Of a stretch of DNA of 64,000 nucleotides, positions 14,621 through 22,574 are shown in pieces. This stretch comes from Advenella sp048381675. Its GTDB lineage: Bacteria; Pseudomonadota; Gammaproteobacteria; Burkholderiales; Burkholderiaceae_B. The position numbers and the translations under genes were made by a program. The notes under the pieces are model-generated. The model was not told where the DNA came from and did not search any database. It worked only from the letters and a program-made list of their open reading frames with translations. Position 1 is the stretch's first letter. Every line of letters starts with the position of its first letter. Location: positions 1-64,000 of the forward strand of contig NZ_JBLWIS010000011.1 of assembly GCF_048381675.1 (NCBI RefSeq), written 5' to 3'.

Positions 14621-16228
14621 ATGTCTGCACAGCCCATTAATGTTGATGATGAAGATTCGGGCACCGGAAGAAGGCTGCCTTTCAGGCAGTCGCTCCTGGC
14701 TATTCTTGGTTTGTGTTTTGTGACTATCCTGGTCGGGCTGGATCAATCCATTGTGGGTACAGCGATGCCTACTATTGCAGCGGAATTGAATAGCTTTGAT
14801 TTATATGCATGGGTGGGAACCTCTTATTTGTTGGCTTCGGTTATTACGGTTCCCATTTTCGGGCGCTTGGGCGATTTTTACGGACGCAAGCCGTTTGTGA
14901 TTGCATCAATTGTTATTTTTACAACGGCTTCCATTCTTAGTGGCTTGGCAGACAATATGCTGCACCTGATTCTTTCCCGTGCCTTGCAGGGAGTAGGGGG
15001 CGGCATGCTGGTGGGAACGGCATTTGCCTGTATTCCTGATTTGTTTCCGGTTGCTGCCGTCAGGTTGAAGTGGCAGGTTTTTTTAAGCTCTTCTTACGGT
15101 ATTGCCAGTGTAGTTGGCCCATCACTGGGTGGCTTCTTGACCGAATATTACGGTTGGCGTTCCATTTTTTTTGTCAATGTACCCATTAGCCTGTTAGGAC
15201 TTTGGTTTGTTTGGCAATATTTGCCACTTATCCGGTACCAGCATAAGCAGGCTATCAGGCTTGACTGGATCGGGGCCGTGTTAATTACCCTGGCATTGGG
15301 CAGCCTGCAATTATTTGTAGAGCTTTTGGGCAGATATGGCATGGGTTGGGAGGTAGTCACGCTTGGGCTGCTGTTCGTATTGTTTACTTTGTTCCTGATC
15401 AAGTGGGAGGCCCATTGTCCTTACGCCCTGATACCGCTTGAGCTTTTTCGTCTAAAAAGCCTGAATGTTTTATTTTTGTTGTCGCTTTTGTTGGGTTTTA
15501 CCTTGTTCAGCCTGCTTTTTTATATTCCGCTTTTCCTGCAGGGTGGCTTTGCCTTGTCTCCCAACGAGGCAGGGATGTTAATTACACCCTTGGTAGTGTG
15601 CGTAACGGTAGGCAGTATTTTAAGTGGGCGGATAGTAACGCGTCTTAGCCGGCCCAATCATATTTTGTACGTTGGTTTTGTATTGGTTTTGGCGTGTATC
15701 CTGGGTACGATTTTTTCCAATCGTGGCGGTTCATCAAGCGGTTTTGTGGTTTACATGGTGGCAGGTGGTGTGGGCCTGGGTATGATTATGCCCAATCTAA
15801 CCATCTTTTCCCAAGAAGTAGCCGGCAAGTCAAACCTGGGCATTGCAACGGCCCTGGTTCAATCCGTCAGGATGATTGGCGGCATGTTGGGTATTGCCAT
15901 TGTAGGATCTTTGGTCAATTATTTTTATGCAACAGGCATGACACGGCAAACCAGCGGCCAAATTTCCGGTGAGTCATTCCCGGCCTTGTATGATCCGCAA
16001 TTGCTGGTCAACCCTGCCCAGCAGGCAGACCTGCAAGCCCAGGTACATCAAAGCGGGGGCGGTGATATTCAAGTCTGGATAGAGGCTGGTCGAGACACCT
16101 TGATTGCTGCCATTCATTCCGGATTCTGGATTGTCTTTGCATTAACCCTGTTAGCCACCGTTTGGGTATACAGGCTGCCTTTGATAGACCTGAAAGGCAA
16201 CACAACAGATAAACAGGAAGGAGTATGA
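14621..16228 (+). CDS. MFS multidrug exporter, DHA2 (14-helix) family
   Basis: This membrane protein of about 535 residues is a proton-driven drug exporter of the EmrB/QacA type. GLDQSIVGTAMPTIAAEL in helix 1 is the DHA2 signature. GRLGDFYGRKP is the standard loop motif A, and SRALQGVGGGML is in helix 4. About 14 hydrophobic segments are visible. I chose ATG 14621, preceded by CAGGTG, over GTG 14609, which has no ribosome site. No EmrA-like adaptor is nearby. It is followed without a gap by a marR gene and interrupts the usual kdsA-eno order. Confidence 0.9.
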   Translation: MSAQPINVDDEDSGTGRRLPFRQSLLAILGLCFVTILVGLDQSIVGTAMPTIAAELNSFDLYAWVGTSYLLASVITVPIFGRLGDFYGRKPFVIASIVIFTTASILSGLADNMLHLILSRALQGVGGGMLVGTAFACIPDLFPVAAVRLKWQVFLSSSYGIASVVGPSLGGFLTEYYGWRSIFFVNVPISLLGLWFVWQYLPLIRYQHKQAIRLDWIGAVLITLALGSLQLFVELLGRYGMGWEVVTLGLLFVLFTLFLIKWEAHCPYALIPLELFRLKSLNVLFLLSLLLGFTLFSLLFYIPLFLQGGFALSPNEAGMLITPLVVCVTVGSILSGRIVTRLSRPNHILYVGFVLVLACILGTIFSNRGGSSSGFVVYMVAGGVGLGMIMPNLTIFSQEVAGKSNLGIATALVQSVRMIGGMLGIAIVGSLVNYFYATGMTRQTSGQISGESFPALYDPQLLVNPAQQADLQAQVHQSGGGDIQVWIEAGRDTLIAAIHSGFWIVFALTLLATVWVYRLPLIDLKGNTTDKQEGV

Positions 16229-16654
16229 ATGGCTTTGGAGCTTGAAATGATGCAACGTGTCGGGCGTATTTACCGAACCTGGGTCAGGCTGTTTGAGGCC
16301 GAAGTGGGTATCCCGGGGGCACGCTGGAGAATCCTTCTGGTCTTGGGGGATGATCCCGTTTCACAAAAGCAACTGGTGAGCTCGCTTGAGATTGATGCAG
16401 CCACCCTGACCCGGCATGTAAAGGCCATGGAAAAAGAGGGATGGGTAAAACGTTCCATGGACCCGGACGATAACCGGGTAACTAATGTGGTGCTTACTAA
16501 ACAAGGGGCAGACTTCAGGACCCGGACTTGGGCCAAGCGTGATGCGTTTTTGGCAAAAATGACCCTTGATCTGCCGGAAGATGAAATTCATGTGTTGATC
16601 GCCACGCTTGATAAAATACAAGCACGTCTTTGTCATGTACAATTTAGCCTGTAG
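16229..16654 (+). CDS. MarR-family transcriptional regulator
   Basis: This 141-residue winged-helix repressor starts directly after the exporter stop (TGA then ATG), with AGGAAGGAG as ribosome site. The recognition region VSQKQLVSSLEIDAATLTRH lies at about residues 45-64, and the wing carries MDPDDNRVTNVVLTKQG. It most likely represses the exporter and itself through the palindrome at 14566-14579, with a toxic compound as inducer. That regulatory link is an inference. Confidence 0.9.
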   Translation: MALELEMMQRVGRIYRTWVRLFEAEVGIPGARWRILLVLGDDPVSQKQLVSSLEIDAATLTRHVKAMEKEGWVKRSMDPDDNRVTNVVLTKQGADFRTRTWAKRDAFLAKMTLDLPEDEIHVLIATLDKIQARLCHVQFSL

Positions 16655-16657
16655 ATA
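16630..16657 (+). promoter_or_regulatory. Possible eno promoter inside the end of marR
   Basis: TTGTCA (16630-16635) and TAGATA (16652-16657) are 16 bases apart, 42 bases before the eno ATG. It would let eno be expressed independently of the exporter pair. Confidence 0.4.
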
Positions 16658-16698
16658 AATACCTTTGTAATACTTGAACAGGCAGGAAATTCATAACC

Positions 16699-17991
16699 AT
16701 GAGTGCTATTGTAGATATTATCGGCCGTGAAATTTTGGACTCTCGCGGAAACCCGACTGTTGAATGTGATGTTTTATTGGAATCCGGCGCTATGGGGCGT
16801 GCAGCGGTTCCTTCTGGAGCATCAACCGGTGAACGTGAGGCCATCGAATTGCGTGACGGCGATAAATCACGTTATTTGGGTAAAGGCGTTTTAAAAGCTG
16901 TTGAGAATGTCAATACAGAAATTTCCGAAGCCCTGATTGGCCTGGATGCACAGGAACAAACCTTTATCGACCGTACCTTGATTGACCTTGATGGAACCGA
17001 ATCCAAAGAGCGTCTAGGTGCCAACGCTCTGCTGGCTGTCAGTATGGCAGTTGCCCGTGCTGCAGCCGATGAGTCCGGCCTCTCTTTGTACCGCTACTTT
17101 GGCGGCAGTGGCCCCATGAGCATGCCTGTACCCATGATGAACGTCATCAACGGTGGTGCGCATGCCAATAATACCCTTGATATGCAAGAGTTCATGATTC
17201 TGCCAGTCGGAGCCAGCAGCTTCCGTGAAGCCTTGCGTATGGGTGCAGAAGTTTTCCACGCGTTGAAAAAAATTATTCACGACCAGGGCATGTCAACTGC
17301 GGTAGGTGATGAAGGTGGTTTTGCACCTAATGTACCCAACCACGAAGCTGCTATTCAGCTTATCCTGAAAGCAATTGCCGATGCAGGTTATGAAGCCGGT
17401 ACGCAAATTGCCTTGGGCCTTGACTGCGCCAGTTCCGAGTTCTACAAAGATGGTAAATACCATCTGCAAGGTGAAGGCGGTATTTCCCTGACTTCACAAG
17501 AGTTTGCCAACCTGTTGGCTTCATGGTGCGATAAATATCCTATCGTGTCCATTGAAGACGGTATGTCTGAAAACGATTGGGAAGGCTGGAAAATCCTGAC
17601 AGACCTGTTGGGCAAGAAAGTGCAGCTGGTGGGTGATGACCTGTTTGTAACCAACACCAAAATCCTGAAGCAAGGTATTGAAAAGGGTGTGGGTAACTCT
17701 ATCCTGATTAAAATCAACCAGATTGGTACGCTTACCGAAACTTTTGCTGCCATTGAAATGGCCAAACGTGCCGGTTATACCGCTGTCATTTCACACCGTT
17801 CAGGTGAAACCGAAGACTCGACCATTGCTGATATTGCCGTAGCCACCAGTGCCATGCAAATCAAAACCGGTTCGCTGTCCCGTTCCGATCGTATGGCCAA
17901 ATACAACCAGTTGCTTCGCATCGAAGAAGAACTGGCTGAAGTGGCTCATTACCCTGGTGTAGATGCATTCTATAACCTGCGTAACCGCTAA
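16699..17991 (+). CDS. eno: Enolase
   Basis: This 430-residue glycolytic enzyme converts 2-phosphoglycerate to phosphoenolpyruvate. Near the N-terminus is the substrate loop PSGASTGEREAIELRDGD. The magnesium ligands sit in GLDCASSEF, PIVSIEDGM and LVGDDLFVTN. The signature is SHRSGETEDSTIADIAVAT. The catalytic lysine lies in LIKINQIGT. Length is normal. ftsB follows after 15 bases. Confidence 0.98.
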   Translation: MSAIVDIIGREILDSRGNPTVECDVLLESGAMGRAAVPSGASTGEREAIELRDGDKSRYLGKGVLKAVENVNTEISEALIGLDAQEQTFIDRTLIDLDGTESKERLGANALLAVSMAVARAAADESGLSLYRYFGGSGPMSMPVPMMNVINGGAHANNTLDMQEFMILPVGASSFREALRMGAEVFHALKKIIHDQGMSTAVGDEGGFAPNVPNHEAAIQLILKAIADAGYEAGTQIALGLDCASSEFYKDGKYHLQGEGGISLTSQEFANLLASWCDKYPIVSIEDGMSENDWEGWKILTDLLGKKVQLVGDDLFVTNTKILKQGIEKGVGNSILIKINQIGTLTETFAAIEMAKRAGYTAVISHRSGETEDSTIADIAVATSAMQIKTGSLSRSDRMAKYNQLLRIEEELAEVAHYPGVDAFYNLRNR

Positions 17992-18006
17992 TCGGCTGGT
18001 AATTTC

Positions 18007-18366
18007 ATGCGTTTGCTCTTATTGTTGCTCCTGCTGGCATGTATCGCGATACAGTATCCCTTATGGAAGGGTGATTCGGGCTGGTTGCGGGTGGCAGAGT
18101 TAAAGCAGCAACTTCAAGAGCAGCATGAAAAAAACAAGGCATTGTTAGCCCGAAACAATGCCATGAAAGCCGAGGTCCAGGATTTGGAGTCAGGCAGTCA
18201 GGCCCTTGAAGATCGCGCCCGCATAGAAATGGGCATGATTAATGAGGGTGAGGTCCTGGTGCAAATCCTGGTTCCCAATGAAGCAGTGCCTACGGTTTCC
18301 TTGCCTATTGGCAAAAAAACCGAAACAGCCAAACCTGCAGCCACCCCCACACCTTCCGCGCCATAA
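18007..18366 (+). CDS. ftsB: Cell division protein FtsB
   Basis: This 119-residue bitopic membrane protein joins FtsL and FtsQ in the divisome. A hydrophobic N-terminal anchor (RLLLLLLLLACIAIQYPLW) leads to GDSGWL and a periplasmic coiled coil (about residues 28-65). The family stretch ALEDRARIEMGMINEGEVLVQI follows. The proline/threonine/alanine tail after residue 100 is a variable extension. Its place after eno is conserved in many proteobacteria. Confidence 0.94.
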   Translation: MRLLLLLLLLACIAIQYPLWKGDSGWLRVAELKQQLQEQHEKNKALLARNNAMKAEVQDLESGSQALEDRARIEMGMINEGEVLVQILVPNEAVPTVSLPIGKKTETAKPAATPTPSAP

Positions 18367-18389
18367 GCTCCCGGGTATTGTTGCTTTTG

Positions 18390-19391
18390 CTATGTACAGC
18401 AAAGGGTAACGCCACAAGCAGGATCTTTTCCATCGACTGAAATTCCTTCTTCCGGTAACGGTTCGTTTGATGCCGTAGGACTGTTGTTGCCCGTTTCATT
18501 GGGGCTTGGTACTTGTTGGTTGTCAGGTATGGTATTTAGTGGATTATCAGGGAGCGTGGTTTCGCTTGGTATGGGGGCATCAATGGGCCTGGTGTTTAGT
18601 TCACACCAAAGACCCGAACATGTTGGCATGCCTTGTGTGTGTGAACTGTCAATTCCGTTTCCTGATGCCGGGGTATGGCTGTAAAGTACTTTTCCGTTAG
18701 CTTCTACCGGCCACAGAACGGGGTGTGATTGCATGCTGATGGACAGGGTTTGCTTGATGGGTAGAATGCCTTGGCGCATGAGTTGCTTATCGTAATCTTG
18801 CTGGTTATCAGCCAGGAGCCTGAATAATTGGCCAAGACCGGGAATCAGTGCCCGGTAAGGGTAGGTGAGTTCTATTTGCAGCGTATTGGCCTGAAAAATA
18901 TTGTGTCCTGAGAATGTGCCTGTACCCGAACGTTGGTGCTGTTCGTATTGATAGTTGTTGTCGATGGCGGGCAGGCCGGTTTGTTGCGATATTGGCAGGT
19001 CTTTGCGTTGGAAATCTATAAAATCTGCCTGGTTTGGGTTTTTTATTACAATGCGCCATGGGGCTAGCCCGGTTTTTTTCTGGATGCTACTGAAATAAGC
19101 CAGCATGCGCGCGCTCGGGCTGGTGAAATTGCCGGCAGGCACAAACAGAGGCTGTAAGGCTTTTTCAAAGGCCTGTTCTATATTCTGGGGGTTGGCATGG
19201 CTGGTTGCTGCAGCGCGCGCGGCCTCAAATAGGGCAAGGCTGCTTGCCTGACGGGTAATATACCAATATGAGGCTTCTATTGAGCCCATGCCAAGCATTA
19301 ATAATGGAGCGGCTACCAGTAAAAATTCTACCGAACCAAATCCTTTGTTATTTTTGGTTTGACCATGCTTGGGCAGATGGCTTTTTATCAT
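18390..19391 (-). CDS. TadE-like pseudopilin/pilus assembly protein, orphan
   Basis: This 333-residue protein begins with a basic stretch, then GFGSVEFLLVAAPLLMLGMG and aromatic residues (EASYWYITRQASSLALFEAARAAA). That is the TadE/TadF pseudopilin pattern, with a glutamate five residues into the hydrophobic segment. Unlike ordinary TadE (about 150-200 residues) it has a long extracytoplasmic C-terminal part. This includes a proline/asparagine-rich linker near 270-310 and several cysteines, ending GVTLCCT. No other tad or pilus gene is in the window. It may add a tip or surface function, or be a remnant. Convergent with ftsB. Confidence 0.7.
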   Translation of the reverse strand: MIKSHLPKHGQTKNNKGFGSVEFLLVAAPLLMLGMGSIEASYWYITRQASSLALFEAARAAATSHANPQNIEQAFEKALQPLFVPAGNFTSPSARMLAYFSSIQKKTGLAPWRIVIKNPNQADFIDFQRKDLPISQQTGLPAIDNNYQYEQHQRSGTGTFSGHNIFQANTLQIELTYPYRALIPGLGQLFRLLADNQQDYDKQLMRQGILPIKQTLSISMQSHPVLWPVEANGKVLYSHTPASGNGIDSSHTQGMPTCSGLWCELNTRPIDAPIPSETTLPDNPLNTIPDNQQVPSPNETGNNSPTASNEPLPEEGISVDGKDPACGVTLCCT

Positions 19392-19502
19392 TGGTGCAAA
19401 AAAAGAAAAGAGTAAGCATGACGCTAGTCTGTGCTTACTCTTTCATACTGTAAATTGTGAATTTCACAAATGGATGCTTATATCCAATCAACAGGTTTAT
19501 TT

Positions 19503-20423
19503 TTAATGGGTCGATTTATTGCCAGGGATAATAAAGTTGTCTGGATTGATAAAAAGCTTGGCACAGTCTATCGGATCAAAAACATAGGGTTTGCCGCAGA
19601 AATCACAGGAAACCTCAATCTTGTCCCGTTCGCTTAGAATGCTGGCCACTTCTTCGCTACCCAGCATTTTCAACATGTTACCAACCCGTTCACGGGTACA
19701 GGGACAAAACCAGGAAATCGCCAGCGGCTCATAGGCAATCAGGGTTTCTTCCCAATACAGGCGATGGATCAGGGTGTCTTCATCAATGGAAAGCAGCTCT
19801 TCGGTAGTAAGGGTTTCCGCAAACTGGACGGCACGTTCCCAGGTGTCATCGGGGCTTTGCGTGCTTGCCGCTATTCCACCCGAGGAAGGAAGCTGTTGAA
19901 GCAGGACCCCACAGGCTTTTTGATCGTTGGCGGCAAGCCATAAACGGGTCTCAAGTTGCTCCGAGTGTTTCATGTAGTGCTCTAGCACTTGTGCCACTGA
20001 ATGACCTTGCATGGGTACAATCCCCTGATAGGGTTGCATGCCTTCTGCCCGGTTTTGGGGATCAAGGATTACCGAAAACCGGCCATTGCCATTGGCATTA
20101 AGCAGGGTTTGCAGGGTGCCATTTTCAGGGCAGATAAACTCTTGGCGCATTTTGACCGTGGCGCGTACGCGAAGCGCTGAGTCGCATTCAACCACTATCA
20201 GGCTGATAGGGCCATCACCTTGCAGCTGAAGAATTAATGAGCCTTCAAATTTTATGTTTGAAGTAAGCAGGACAGCCGCTGCACTTAATTCTCCCAATAA
20301 CTTGCGGATAATAGGGGGATAGTGCTGGTGCGTCAGTGCCTCGGCCCAGGTTTGGGTAAGATTGACTGTTTGAACTCGCGTACTGCGGTCTTCAAACAGG
20401 TATTTTTTTAAGGAATCGTTCAT
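19503..20423 (-). CDS. hslO: Hsp33 redox-regulated chaperone
   Basis: This 306-residue cytoplasmic holdase is switched on by oxidation. The C-terminal zinc centre is intact as CPC (in WFCPCTRERV) and CDFC, giving CxC and CxxC. The N-terminal body includes FEGSLILQLQGDGPISLIVVECD and GIVPMQGHSVAQVLEHYMKHSEQL, both typical. It is followed by the gamma carbonic anhydrase gene upstream on the same strand, 30 bases away. Confidence 0.96.
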   Translation of the reverse strand: MNDSLKKYLFEDRSTRVQTVNLTQTWAEALTHQHYPPIIRKLLGELSAAAVLLTSNIKFEGSLILQLQGDGPISLIVVECDSALRVRATVKMRQEFICPENGTLQTLLNANGNGRFSVILDPQNRAEGMQPYQGIVPMQGHSVAQVLEHYMKHSEQLETRLWLAANDQKACGVLLQQLPSSGGIAASTQSPDDTWERAVQFAETLTTEELLSIDEDTLIHRLYWEETLIAYEPLAISWFCPCTRERVGNMLKMLGSEEVASILSERDKIEVSCDFCGKPYVFDPIDCAKLFINPDNFIIPGNKSTH

Positions 20424-20453
20424 GACAGCAAGAAAAATATGACCTGAGACGGA

Positions 20454-20975
20454 TTAATCAAGGCGTTTCAGGTGTTGAGAGTAGCGTTTACCTTGTTCTA
20501 CGTAGTGACGGGTGCCTGCGTGAACACCGGCAAGGTCTTCATCGGTCAAGGTGCGGGCAATTTTTGCAACGCCAATGACCAGTGAGTTGTCGGGGATCAC
20601 CTTTCCTTCGGGAACAATGGCGCCCGCCCCGATAATGCAGTTTTTACCGATAACGGCCTTGTTAAGCACGATGGCCTGCATCCCGATTAATGAACCTTCA
20701 CCAATGGTGCAGCCGTGCAGCATGGCCTGATGGCCTACCGTTACATTTTTGGCAATATAAAGCGGTACACCTTCATCAACGTGCAATACACTGCCTTCCT
20801 GTACGTTGCTGTTTTCATCGATGGTAATACTGGCATTATCGGCACGGATGGAAACATTGGCCCAAATGCTGACATTGGCGGCCAGTGTTACATTACCAAT
20901 CAGGGTGGCATTTTCAAAGATAAATGCAGTGGGATCTATGTTGGGTACCAGATTTTCAAGTTGGTAAATGGCCAT
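20454..20975 (-). CDS. Gamma carbonic anhydrase-like protein
   Basis: This 173-residue protein has the left-handed beta-helix of hexapeptide repeats (for example VTLAANVSIWANVSI and CTIGEGSLIGMQAIVL). Likely metal-binding histidines are in HVDEG and VGHQAMLHGC. It belongs to the YrdA/PaaY group, whose members are carbonic anhydrases or related hydrolases acting as trimers. The gene lies 11 bases after the AMP-binding protein gene on the same strand, which suggests cotranscription. Confidence 0.9.
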   Translation of the reverse strand: MAIYQLENLVPNIDPTAFIFENATLIGNVTLAANVSIWANVSIRADNASITIDENSNVQEGSVLHVDEGVPLYIAKNVTVGHQAMLHGCTIGEGSLIGMQAIVLNKAVIGKNCIIGAGAIVPEGKVIPDNSLVIGVAKIARTLTDEDLAGVHAGTRHYVEQGKRYSQHLKRLD

Positions 20976-20986
20976 CTCGTTTCCTA

Positions 20987-22339
20987 TTAAGAAATTTGTT
21001 CACTGACGGGTTTTGTGGCGTCAATAGCGGCACGCCAGATGTAGCCTTCGTTATCCGCATAGCCCATGACACCGGTACTGACCCATTCGCCGAGTTTGGG
21101 TGTTTCATGAATTTGTGCGTTTGACCAGTATGAAAGTGCAACAGTGGGGTCGGGGTAGTCGTATTGATCGGTAGTGTGAATGGCAATTTCTCCAACCTGG
21201 CCGATGTCAACTTCTTCACCATCTTCGTTAACGATGGCAATGGTGTGGCCTGGATAGGGTTTGCCCATACTACCGTACTGTGATGGCCATTTTTCATGGC
21301 TTTCACCAATAATGTAGCCAAAGCCCAAAGGGGCAAAAATACTGTTGATGCTGACTTTGAAGCGTTCGCTGACCCAGTCTCGCAGTGGCTGGGTAACTTC
21401 AGTGTCGGGGCAGGTAATGCAACGTATGGCAATCTGGAATTCCAGCAAGGGATCTGGGTGATTCTTGATGCGTTCAAGCTCGTAGCTGGAGACCAGCATA
21501 TTGGTTATCTGGTAGTGTTCCAGCAAGGTAAACAGGCGCGGAATGGTGCGTCCGCTTGGACAGCCCACAATCGAACGACCAAAGTAAAGCGTAGGCAGCA
21601 GGGCATTCAGAAGGCCGTTGGGCGTGCTCCAGTCAAAGGATGTCCAAAGAATATCCTTGCCTTTCGGAAACCAGTTTTGGGAGGCCACAAAACCCGGCAG
21701 GGTGCCGATGAGCGCACTGTGATGCAGGATGGTGCCCTTCAGGGGTTTGTTTTCTGACGGGTGCGGGTACAGCAGCAGGGCCGGTGAGTTGGCGGCAACG
21801 ACAACGGGGGTGAAAGTGCCTGGCTGTCTGGCCAGCAGGGTACGCCAAGGAATGATGCGTTCATCTTCAGTATGAATGCCAATGATTTGCTTGACCGGAG
21901 AGTGGTTGTCGATGGCGGACATCATGGGGGCAATGGAATGTTTGTCAACAATGGCCACCCTGGCTTGTGAGTCGTGAATGCGTTCGGCATATTCGGCCGC
22001 TGTCAGGGTTGCGGTGAGCGGTACGGCAATGGCACCCACGGTAAGTGCAGCCAACTGGGTAACTGCACTTTCTGCCGAGTGCTGCAGGGCAATCGCAATG
22101 CGATCCTGGGGCTGTATGCCCATGCGGATGAAACCATTGGCCAGTTTATTGACTTGTTCTGAGAGCTGGCCGTAAGTCAGCATGGTCAGCTGGCCCACCT
22201 GATCTTCGAAATAAATGGCAACTTGACGGGCTTCATGCGGACTGGAGGCCCAGCGATGACAGCAGGCATCCGCAATATTGAAATGTGATGGAACTAACCA
22301 TTCAAATGATTGATACAGTGAATTATATTGATCTGTCAT
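20987..22339 (-). CDS. AMP-binding (acyl-CoA synthetase-like) protein lacking key motifs
   Basis: The protein belongs to the ANL adenylating superfamily; the N-terminal domain reads SHFNIADACCHRWASSPHEA and LTYGQLSEQVNKLANGF. Catalytic parts are degraded. The P-loop position is YPHPSENKPLKG instead of a Ser/Thr/Gly-rich loop. The ATP-ribose aspartate of TGD is TGV. The chain ends where the GRxDD hinge and the C-terminal subdomain (about 110 residues) should begin. It may therefore be a non-adenylating homologue. The start is uncertain: ATG 22339 fits the family, while an ATG at 22423 adds 28 residues. Neither has a strong ribosome site. Confidence 0.75.
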   Translation of the reverse strand: MTDQYNSLYQSFEWLVPSHFNIADACCHRWASSPHEARQVAIYFEDQVGQLTMLTYGQLSEQVNKLANGFIRMGIQPQDRIAIALQHSAESAVTQLAALTVGAIAVPLTATLTAAEYAERIHDSQARVAIVDKHSIAPMMSAIDNHSPVKQIIGIHTEDERIIPWRTLLARQPGTFTPVVVAANSPALLLYPHPSENKPLKGTILHHSALIGTLPGFVASQNWFPKGKDILWTSFDWSTPNGLLNALLPTLYFGRSIVGCPSGRTIPRLFTLLEHYQITNMLVSSYELERIKNHPDPLLEFQIAIRCITCPDTEVTQPLRDWVSERFKVSINSIFAPLGFGYIIGESHEKWPSQYGSMGKPYPGHTIAIVNEDGEEVDIGQVGEIAIHTTDQYDYPDPTVALSYWSNAQIHETPKLGEWVSTGVMGYADNEGYIWRAAIDATKPVSEQIS

Positions 22340-22574
22340 ATGACTGTTTGAGAGGCCTGTATTTTGATGCTGAAGGAAAATAAAAGGGCCATTCCTGACC
22401 CACTTTTCCACTATAAGGCTCATTCTAACATTTAATTGCCTGACCCGCCTATATAGATTAAACGGTAGAAGTGGTGCTGTTCAGGCAAAGCGTCAATTCT
22501 ACAGCGTTTCCTGTTGCTTGCTTTCTGCATTTATATTTGATTATCAGTTCATTTTGCCTGTCTTGTTAAAAGGC

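Noticed and set aside
16229..16654. marR as part of the eno-ftsB operon
   Set aside because: It starts directly at the exporter stop and shares its promoter; eno has a possible promoter of its own.
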